Assembly (NCBI RefSeq): GCF_035503745.1
Contig: NZ_DATJTC010000016.1
Span: 1-64,000 of the forward strand
Reading direction: 5' to 3'
Source: Dyella_B sp035503745
Lineage (GTDB): Bacteria; Pseudomonadota; Gammaproteobacteria; Xanthomonadales; Rhodanobacteraceae
DNA: 64,000 nucleotides
Below are positions 34,033 to 40,137 of the stretch, piece after piece. Numbering within the stretch: the stretch's first letter is position 1; every line of letters starts with the position of its first letter. A program made the position numbers and the translations under genes. The notes under the pieces are model-generated. The model was given only the letters and a program-made list of their open reading frames with translations, was not told the origin of the DNA and ran no database searches.

Positions 34033-35208
34033 TCAAGCGGAAATCGCCAGGCGCTCCGAACGATAGACCGCCGCCGTCGCCACCGTCGCCAGCACGGCCA
34101 CGACCAGGCCCGACGCCACGCACACCGACACCTGCATCGCGCTCAGCGGCTCGCCACGCAACAGTTGCGTGATGCCCACTTGCTGGCCCAGCAGCGGCAC
34201 CATGAACATCCACGACGCCACCTTCACCGGCAGCACGCTGAGCAGGAAGGTGGGGATCGCCGGCACCATCATCAGCATCGACAGATAGCTCTGCGCCTCG
34301 CGATAGCTCTTGGCAAACGCGGCCACCAGCGTCTGCAGCGCGGCAATCAGTATCACCAGCGGCAGCATGATCAACAGCACCTGCATGGCAAAGGGCAGGC
34401 CCAGATTCATCGCCATGCCCAGCTTTTCGGTGGGGATCGCCTTGCCGCACAGGCCATAGCCGATGATGCTGATCAGCAGGCTCGCCAGGGAAAACACGCA
34501 GATCGCCCCCAGCTTGCCGAGCAGGAATTTCCAGCGCGGCACCGGATTGGCAAACAGCGGCTCCAGCGACTGGCGTTCGCGCTCGCCGGCGGTAAGGTCG
34601 ATGGCCAGGTACATGCCGCCGATGAACACCGCCAGCACAAAGAAATACGGCAGGATCGAAAACATCTGCCCCGCGCGCGACTGCGGCGTGGACTGGTCGC
34701 GATCGGCCACCGACACCGGCGCCATCATGGTCGGCGACAGGCCGCGCGCCACCAGGCGCATGGCCCCTTCATGGCGGCCATAGCTTTCGAGCATGCCGCG
34801 CAGGCGATCGATGGAGCCGCCGGTTTCGCGTTGCGAGGAGTCGTAAATCATCTCCACCTGCGAGGTTTCGCCGTTGCGCCAGGCTTTGCCGAAATCGCTT
34901 GGGATGCGCAGCACGACGTCGGCATCCTGGTCGCGCACCACCGCCTGCGGATTGGCCACCGCCGGCAACGGCACCAGGCCTTCCTGCTTGAGCGCATCGA
35001 CCAGATTCGGCGCGTACTGCGCACCGATCACCGGAATGCGCAGCGGCTGGTCGGCCTTGTTCAACTCGCGCGTGATCACCGTGTTCATCATCAATGCGAA
35101 GATGAAAGGCCCGATCAGCGGACCGAACAACAAGGCGCTGCCGAGCGTGCGGCGGTCGCGCAGGTTTTCGCGCACTTCCTTGAGAAACACCGTCAGCATC
35201 GTATTCAT
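34033..35208 (-). CDS. natB: ABC-2 type exporter permease (NatB-like)
   Basis: 391-residue permease with one N-terminal transmembrane helix, a large external domain (about 45-180) and five or six C-terminal helices. Conserved features of the NatB/CcmB-type ABC-2 group include FLKEVRENLRDRRTL at the start and DLTAGERERQSLEPLFANPV near residue 207. NatAB in Bacillus extrudes Na+, but many homologues export other compounds. Last gene of a five-gene operon; its ATG overlaps the ATPase stop by four bases. Confidence 0.85.
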   Translation of the reverse strand: MNTMLTVFLKEVRENLRDRRTLGSALLFGPLIGPFIFALMMNTVITRELNKADQPLRIPVIGAQYAPNLVDALKQEGLVPLPAVANPQAVVRDQDADVVLRIPSDFGKAWRNGETSQVEMIYDSSQRETGGSIDRLRGMLESYGRHEGAMRLVARGLSPTMMAPVSVADRDQSTPQSRAGQMFSILPYFFVLAVFIGGMYLAIDLTAGERERQSLEPLFANPVPRWKFLLGKLGAICVFSLASLLISIIGYGLCGKAIPTEKLGMAMNLGLPFAMQVLLIMLPLVILIAALQTLVAAFAKSYREAQSYLSMLMMVPAIPTFLLSVLPVKVASWMFMVPLLGQQVGITQLLRGEPLSAMQVSVCVASGLVVAVLATVATAAVYRSERLAISA

Positions 35209-35939
35209 GCGGCCAATCCCTCATCGCTACCGATGATCTTCACGAAGGCATCCTCCAGGTTCACCTGGCCTGTCTGCGCGCGCAGCGCATCGGGTGTTTC
35301 GTCCGCCACTACGCGACCGTGCGCAATCACTATGATGCGATCGCACAGCGCGGCCACTTCCTGCATGATGTGGCTTGAAAACAGCACGCAACGTCCCTCG
35401 TCCTTCAGGCGGCGCATGAACTGGCGCAGGCCGCGCGTGGCCATTACGTCCAGGCCGTTGGTCGGCTCATCCAGGATCACGTTCTTCGGATCGTGCACCA
35501 GCGCGCGGGCGATCGCGGTTTTCACGCGCTGGCCCTGCGAGAAGCCTTCGGCGCGGCGGTCGGCGATGTCTTCCATCTCCAGCGCCTTGATCAGCTGTTC
35601 GCGCCGGGTGTTGATCAGCGCATCGTCCATGCCTTGCAGGCGCGCGAAATAGTCGATGTTTTCGCGCGCGCTCAGGCGCTTGTACAAACCGCGTGCGTCG
35701 GGCAGCACGCCCAGTTGGCGGCGCACGGCCTGCGCGTCGCGCGCGGCGTCGATGCCATCGACCAGCACCTGGCCGCGATCGGGATTCATCAGGGTGTAGA
35801 GCATGCGCAGGGTGGTGGTCTTGCCCGCGCCGTTGGGGCCGAGCAGGCCGGTGATTTCGCCGTCGCGCGCGACGAAGCTTACGCCGTCCACGGCTTTCAC
35901 ATCGCCGAAGTGCTTGTAGAGATCCTTGACTTCGATCAT
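35205..35939 (-). CDS. natA: ABC transporter ATPase (NatA-like)
   Basis: 244-residue ATP-binding subunit. Walker A GPNGAGKTT at residues 34-42, signature FSQGQRVKTAIARAL, Walker B VILDEPTNGLD and switch His in SSHIMQEV are intact. It pairs with the permease encoded next. The signature reads FSQGQ where most ABC proteins have LSGGQ, which is usual in the NatA branch. ATG 35939 overlaps the hydrolase stop by ATGA; the frame remains open far upstream but that is antisense overlap. Confidence 0.92.
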   Translation of the reverse strand: MIEVKDLYKHFGDVKAVDGVSFVARDGEITGLLGPNGAGKTTTLRMLYTLMNPDRGQVLVDGIDAARDAQAVRRQLGVLPDARGLYKRLSARENIDYFARLQGMDDALINTRREQLIKALEMEDIADRRAEGFSQGQRVKTAIARALVHDPKNVILDEPTNGLDVMATRGLRQFMRRLKDEGRCVLFSSHIMQEVAALCDRIIVIAHGRVVADETPDALRAQTGQVNLEDAFVKIIGSDEGLAA

Positions 35940-37507
35940 GGCAACGCTCCGTTGAAATCGATGAACGCCGGCGTGTCGCCGAGCTTGTCCAGGCAGCTGG
36001 CGTCGAGGTGTTTGGGATCGGGCTGGTCGATGAACTTGCCCAGCAGTCGCGGCATGCAGCCGCGCGCAAGCAGCGAGTGGCCCTGGCCCTTGAAGATCAG
36101 CTGGCGCCCATTGGCGAGCCCCGGCAGGATTTGCTGGCCGTAGCGCGGCGGCGTCACCGGATCGAATTGACCGGACAGGATCAGGATCGGTTTGTCGCTG
36201 ATCAGCGGAGCATGGAAGTCGGCCGGGCGCGCGCCGTGCGGCCACACATCGCATTGCGCCTTGAGTGCATCGATCAAATGATTGCCCAGGATGGTGTGCT
36301 CGTCCTGCGGCCGCGGCTGCAGCAGGTCGGCGTCTTCGCTGCAGATCACGCTCATCGACATGCCGTTGTTCATGTCGCCGCTCAAGTCGCCGTTGAGCAG
36401 CTTGGCCTGGCCCAGCAGCGGACCTACGTCGCCATGCGCGGCTTCGTTGATCGACAGCGGCAGCAGCGCCGCCGTCTCCGGCTGATAGGCGAACATGCGC
36501 ACCACGCTCGCCAGCGAGAATTCGCTGAGCGGACGCACCACCGTTTCGTAGGTTTGCGGATCGCGAAAGCTCACCGTGTGCGGATTGGCGCGCAGCGCGT
36601 CGCGCAGCTGATACAGCGTTTGCATCGAATCGCCAAAACGCTGCTTGCATGGGGCCACAGCCGCGCAAGCGGCGAAATCCAGCTTCAAGGCATCGTCGAG
36701 GTTGGCGGCGAAATCCTCGCCGAGCACAACCTGGTTCGGCACCGCCGAATCGAGCACCACGCTGCGCACGCTGTCCGGATAGTGCCGCAGATACTGCTGC
36801 GCCATCCGCGTGCCGTAGGACACGCCGACCAGATCCAGCTGCGGCGAGCCCAGCGCCTTGCGCACGTCTTCCAGATCCTGCGCGGCGATGGTGGTGGTGT
36901 AGTAGCGCGGATCGGCCTTGCGCTCGACCTCCTCCAGACAGGCCGCGACATCCTTGCGCAACTTGTCCAGGTCGAGCGTCATGGTGTTTTGGTCGGACTT
37001 CTCTTGTGCTTGCTCGCAACTGAGCGGATTGGAACCGCCGGTGCCGCGCTGATCCAGCAGGATGACGTCATGGTGCTTGAGCACTTGTGCGAACGCGCCG
37101 GCTTCCACCACCCACGATTCGGTGGCCGCTTCGCCCGGTCCGCCCGCCAACAGCACGGCCATGTCCGGCTGCGGCACCTGTGCGTCGCTGCGCGCGATGG
37201 CCAGCCTCAAGCCGATGCGGCGGCTGTGCGGATCGTCGCGGTTCTCCGGCACCTGGAAAGTCGTGCACCAGGCATGCGCGGTAGCGCCGCTGCCCGGGCG
37301 GCCCAGTTCGCACGGCTTGAAGGTGAGCGAGCCGCGCTGCCAGCTGCGCACTGGCGCGGGCGTGTTCGCGGGCGCCGCGGCCATGTGCGTGCCGGCGTCG
37401 TCCTGGCCCGGCGGCGGCCCGCCGTGATGCCAGTGCTGGTAGGCCAGCACACCGAGCACCGCCACTGCGACGACGATGCGAAAAACGGTTCTTCCTTGCA
37501 TGGCCAT
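35936..37507 (-). CDS. Exported TAP-like alpha/beta hydrolase
   Basis: 523-residue protein with an N-terminal membrane anchor or signal (about 8-23), a short Pro/Ala linker and a full alpha/beta hydrolase domain of the tripeptidyl aminopeptidase (S33, SlpD/SlpE-like) group. The oxyanion segment LLAGGPGEAATES, DQRGTGGSNPL, nucleophile S230 in GVSYGT, acid Asp in SGQFDPVTPP and His in KGQGHSLLARGC are all present. It probably works in the periplasm on peptides or peptide-like compounds. It starts seven bases after the small regulator and is coupled to the ABC genes. Confidence 0.85.
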   Translation of the reverse strand: MAMQGRTVFRIVVAVAVLGVLAYQHWHHGGPPPGQDDAGTHMAAAPANTPAPVRSWQRGSLTFKPCELGRPGSGATAHAWCTTFQVPENRDDPHSRRIGLRLAIARSDAQVPQPDMAVLLAGGPGEAATESWVVEAGAFAQVLKHHDVILLDQRGTGGSNPLSCEQAQEKSDQNTMTLDLDKLRKDVAACLEEVERKADPRYYTTTIAAQDLEDVRKALGSPQLDLVGVSYGTRMAQQYLRHYPDSVRSVVLDSAVPNQVVLGEDFAANLDDALKLDFAACAAVAPCKQRFGDSMQTLYQLRDALRANPHTVSFRDPQTYETVVRPLSEFSLASVVRMFAYQPETAALLPLSINEAAHGDVGPLLGQAKLLNGDLSGDMNNGMSMSVICSEDADLLQPRPQDEHTILGNHLIDALKAQCDVWPHGARPADFHAPLISDKPILILSGQFDPVTPPRYGQQILPGLANGRQLIFKGQGHSLLARGCMPRLLGKFIDQPDPKHLDASCLDKLGDTPAFIDFNGALP

Positions 37508-37514
37508 ATCGCCC

Positions 37515-37712
37515 TTACTCCTCTCCAGGTACGAAAATCATCTCGATCGTCATGCCGAACAGGCGTGCGATCTTGAACGCCAGCGGCAAGCTCGGGTCGT
37601 ATTTGCCGGTCTCGATGGCATTGACGGTTTGTCGCGAAACATCCAGTTGCTGCGCCAGGTCGGCCTGCGACCAGCCGCGTTCGCTGCGCAGTTCGCGCAT
37701 GAGGTTATTCAT
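37515..37712 (-). CDS. Small XRE-family transcriptional regulator
   Basis: 65-residue protein that is almost only a Cro/C1-type helix-turn-helix (SQADLAQQLDVSRQTVNAIE, residues 15-34), followed by TGKYDPSLPLAFKIARLFG, typical of YozG/YgzD-like regulators. It is the second gene of the operon and is the natural candidate to bind the two 18-bp palindromes at the operon promoter (38365-38425). It has no room for a large ligand domain, so signalling may involve the neighbouring membrane protein; that is inference. Confidence 0.9.
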   Translation of the reverse strand: MNNLMRELRSERGWSQADLAQQLDVSRQTVNAIETGKYDPSLPLAFKIARLFGMTIEMIFVPGEE

Positions 37713-37745
37713 GTCGATCGATACCCGGGACGATGCCGCGCGTGT

Positions 37746-38345
37746 TCACGGGTGACGGGCCCGGCGCTTGAGCCATTGCCGCAAGGCCACGACCAAGCCC
37801 ACCAGAAAGATGCCTGCGCCGGTGCCGTAGATGAAACCGAGGCGGTACCCCTCCAGCCCCTGCGGATGCAGCGCCGCCATCAGCAGCACCACGCCACCGA
37901 CCAATAGAAAGCGCAGCCACGGCCAAATGCTCAGCTCGTCGTCGCACGAAGGGCCGCCGTAGTTGCGCAGCACCCGCCAGCGTGTGGCGCCGTAGCTGAA
38001 CATCATCACGGGAAACACCCAGATCAGGATCGAGCCGTCGAGCTTGACCACGCCCGAGATGCTGAGAAACCCGCCGGCCAAGCTGAGCGCCCCCACCACA
38101 CCCATCGCTACGCCCAGCGCGATCAGGTGCGTGCGCTGCTCCAGCTCGTCGCTGGCGCGGATGCGCCGCGCCAGCTGGCCCAGCACATAGATCACCGGCA
38201 ACGCCGGCGCCACCCCCAGCAACACCTTCAGCGGGTAGCTGCCGGTGTTGCGCACCATCGGCCAGATGTACAGCAGAAACGCCGAGTAGACCCCCATGGC
38301 GGCCAGTACTCGCCACTCGTATTGCTTTTGTGAAAAGCGCCGCAT
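37746..38345 (-). CDS. Membrane protein paired with XRE regulator
   Basis: 199-residue protein with six predicted transmembrane helices. The loop motif SDELEQRTHLIAL near residue 65 is often seen in small membrane proteins encoded beside XRE regulators of this type. No catalytic motif is visible. It is the first gene after the palindromic promoter and is followed after 33 bases by the regulator. A sensory or membrane-stress role is possible but unproven. Confidence 0.8.
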   Translation of the reverse strand: MRRFSQKQYEWRVLAAMGVYSAFLLYIWPMVRNTGSYPLKVLLGVAPALPVIYVLGQLARRIRASDELEQRTHLIALGVAMGVVGALSLAGGFLSISGVVKLDGSILIWVFPVMMFSYGATRWRVLRNYGGPSCDDELSIWPWLRFLLVGGVVLLMAALHPQGLEGYRLGFIYGTGAGIFLVGLVVALRQWLKRRARHP

Positions 38346-38364
38346 GAATCCCTCCCCGGATGCG

Positions 38365-38425
38365 TGTAAAGCGTGCTTGACATCAGACTAGGCCTGATGC
38401 CCGTCCGTGTCAAGCGTACTTTACA
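38365..38425 (-). promoter_or_regulatory. Promoter embedded in two matching palindromic operators
   Basis: Two 18-bp sites, TGTAAAGCGTGCTTGACA (38365-38382) and TGTCAAGCGTACTTTACA (38408-38425), both fit TGTMAAGCGTRCTTKACA and are each near-palindromic. Their centres are 43 bases apart, about four helix turns. On the minus strand the distal site contains a perfect -35 TTGACA (38413-38408); 17 bases later TAGTCT (38390-38385) is a plausible -10, and the proximal site covers the expected start of transcription. This is a textbook arrangement for autorepression. Confidence 0.75.
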
Positions 38426-38503
38426 AATTAACCGGTAGCGGCCGCTGATGGGGTTGCAGGGGGACCAACTGCGTCACTTTTTGACAGCCCACCCCTGAAA
38501 TTA

Positions 38504-38519
38504 TGTGACGCACATCACG
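38504..38519. promoter_or_regulatory. CRP/Clp-type binding site 1
   Basis: TGTGACGCACATCACG matches the TGTGA-N6-TCACA consensus at nine of ten positions. It lies about 235 bases before the pilin start. In Xanthomonadales the CRP homologue is Clp. Confidence 0.65.
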
Positions 38520-38598
38520 GAGTTTTCTGATTGAATGTCAACGTTCTCTGAAAAAAATGTAAGCCCAGTGCTCAGATTTAATCGAGTGCCGGGGAGAA

Positions 38599-38614
38599 TG
38601 TGATGGGGATCACT
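38599..38614. promoter_or_regulatory. CRP/Clp-type binding site 2
   Basis: TGTGATGGGGATCACT matches the TGTGA-N6-TCACA consensus at nine of ten positions, 95 bases (about nine turns) from the first site on the same DNA face. Confidence 0.65.
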
Positions 38615-38752
38615 CTTTGGCTCGATTGTTGCTCAACCCTTTTCACGCAAGGCGTGGGCCGGCCCGTGAAGGGGCGGGAAAACGCCAGGCCCACGCAAGC
38701 GCTTCACCGAACGCTGCAACCTTAATACACACGCTAACCTAAGGAATTTGCA

Positions 38753-39316
38753 ATGAAAAAGACCCTACTCACCGCTGCATTGCTGGCTGTCGTCGGCGTT
38801 GCCGCGGTTGTGCCGCAGGTCCAGGCTGCCAACACCAGCTCGGGCACCATCACCTTCTCGGGCTCGCTGACCGCGTCCACCTGCACCGTGCTGGTCAACG
38901 GTGGCTCTTCCACCGCCACCGTCACGCTGCCGACCACCCCGCTGGTCAATGGCGTGCTGGCCAGCTCCGGCACCTCGGCTGGCTGGACGCCGGTCACGCT
39001 CACGCTGAGCGGCTGCACCTCGCTGACCGGCTACACCAAGGTGTTCCCGTATTTCTCGGGCACCGGCATCGACAGCACCACCGGCTACCTGACCAACACC
39101 GGCACGGCCACCAACGTGGAAGTCGCACTGTCCAACACCAACAGCCTGACCAACGTGCTGACGCTGCAGGGTGCTTCGGGCGCCCAGAACGCCGGCACGC
39201 AGTTGCTGTCGGCCACCACTCCGACCTTCAGCTACTACGCCGGCTACGTGGCCACGGGTGCGGCGACGGCCGGTGGTGTGACTGCCACCGTGCAGTACAC
39301 CCTGAACTACCAGTAA
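38753..39316 (+). CDS. Major fimbrial subunit (type 1 pilin-like)
   Basis: 187-residue exported pilin. Signal peptide to about QVQA (residue 25), then GTITFSGSLTASTCTV, the usual N-terminal strand with a cysteine that pairs with C in LSGCTSLTG. The end TATVQYTLNYQ has the penultimate-tyrosine donor motif recognised by the chaperone. As the first and most strongly expressed gene of the operon it should form the fimbrial shaft. A hairpin separates it from the chaperone gene. Confidence 0.9.
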   Translation: MKKTLLTAALLAVVGVAAVVPQVQAANTSSGTITFSGSLTASTCTVLVNGGSSTATVTLPTTPLVNGVLASSGTSAGWTPVTLTLSGCTSLTGYTKVFPYFSGTGIDSTTGYLTNTGTATNVEVALSNTNSLTNVLTLQGASGAQNAGTQLLSATTPTFSYYAGYVATGAATAGGVTATVQYTLNYQ

Positions 39317-39335
39317 TCGACGCAACACCTCGCTG

Positions 39336-39359
39336 CTGCGGCCGGAGTTCCGGCCGCAG
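39336..39359 (+). terminator. Hairpin between pilin and chaperone genes
   Basis: CTGCGGCCGG (39336-39345) and CCGGCCGCAG (39350-39359) form a perfect 10-bp stem with a 4-base loop, 20 bases after the pilin stop. No T-run follows. It may stabilise the pilin mRNA end or lower expression of the assembly genes. Confidence 0.6.
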
Positions 39360-39387
39360 CGTATCCACCCACCGGTTCGAGACCCCC

Positions 39388-40137
39388 ATGAAGAATCCGA
39401 TCCGCGCCCTGGCCGCGGCGCTGCTGGCCACTGGTTGCCTGGTTTCAAGCGCCTACGCCAACGTCATCATCGGCGGTACGCGAGTGATCTTCCCGGCGCA
39501 GAACGGCGAAGTGACGGTGCGCCTGACCAACCAGAATCCGACTCCGGCGCTGGTGGAGGCCTGGATCGACAGCGGCGATGCGAAGTCCACGCCGGACAAA
39601 GTGAATACGCCGTTCCTGATCACGCCCCCGCTGTTTCGCATGGAGCCCAACCGCGACCAGAGCCTGCGCATCCTGTTCACGCATAGCGAACAGCCGCTGC
39701 CGACCGACCGCGAGACGGTGTTCTGGCTCAACGTGCTGGAAGTTCCGCCCAAGCCCAGTGGCCCGCAGTTCCAGGACAAGAATTACATCCAGCTGGCGAT
39801 CCGTTCGCGGCTGAAACTCTTCTATCGTCCCGCCGGCCTGGCGGGCGATCCGCTGAAGGCCCCAAGTCAACTGAGCTTCAAGGTGTCCGCCGACGCCGGC
39901 ACGGTTGCGCTGGTGGTGCACAATCCCACCCCCTACTACGTCACCATCGGCCAGATTTCGGTGGACGTCGGCGGCGTTGCGCACAAAGCGGAAACCGGCA
40001 TGGTGGCCCCGCTCTCCAACTTGCGCCTGGCCATCAAGGACCTCAAGCAGGCCCCGGCCGCCGGTAGCGCGGTCAAATACGACTGCATCGACGACTACGG
40101 CGCCGACTCCGTCCTCAAGGGCACCGTGTCGCCATGA
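39388..40137 (+). CDS. Periplasmic fimbrial chaperone (PapD/FimC family)
   Basis: 249-residue exported chaperone with a signal peptide to about AYAN (residue 28) and two Ig-like domains. It has GGTRVIFPAQNGEVTVRLTNQ at the start of the first domain, the PPLFRMEPNRDQSLRI block, FWLNVLEVPPKP and LAIRSRLKLFYRP that binds subunit ends. It donates a strand to pilins and carries them to the usher. It overlaps the usher start by ATGA. Confidence 0.93.
   Translation: MKNPIRALAAALLATGCLVSSAYANVIIGGTRVIFPAQNGEVTVRLTNQNPTPALVEAWIDSGDAKSTPDKVNTPFLITPPLFRMEPNRDQSLRILFTHSEQPLPTDRETVFWLNVLEVPPKPSGPQFQDKNYIQLAIRSRLKLFYRPAGLAGDPLKAPSQLSFKVSADAGTVALVVHNPTPYYVTIGQISVDVGGVAHKAETGMVAPLSNLRLAIKDLKQAPAAGSAVKYDCIDDYGADSVLKGTVSP

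Larger units (their letters stand above)
38426..38752. other. Gene-free leader region of the fimbrial operon
   Basis: 327 bases with no gene and lower GC than the surroundings. It holds two CRP-type sites (listed separately) and a long-range hairpin, GCGTGGGCC (38652-38660) with GGCCCACGC (38688-38696), in what would be the 5' leader of the pilin mRNA. A ribosome site (AAGGA) precedes ATG 38753. Confidence 0.6.

Noticed and set aside
37515..38345. XRE regulator plus membrane protein as a toxin-antitoxin pair
   Set aside because: The membrane protein has six helices and no toxin-like feature, and the two genes belong to a five-gene metabolic or export operon.
39370..39388. GGTTCGAGACCCC resembling a tRNA T-arm
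   Set aside because: No acceptor, D or anticodon arms can be folded around it; it is the leader of the chaperone gene.
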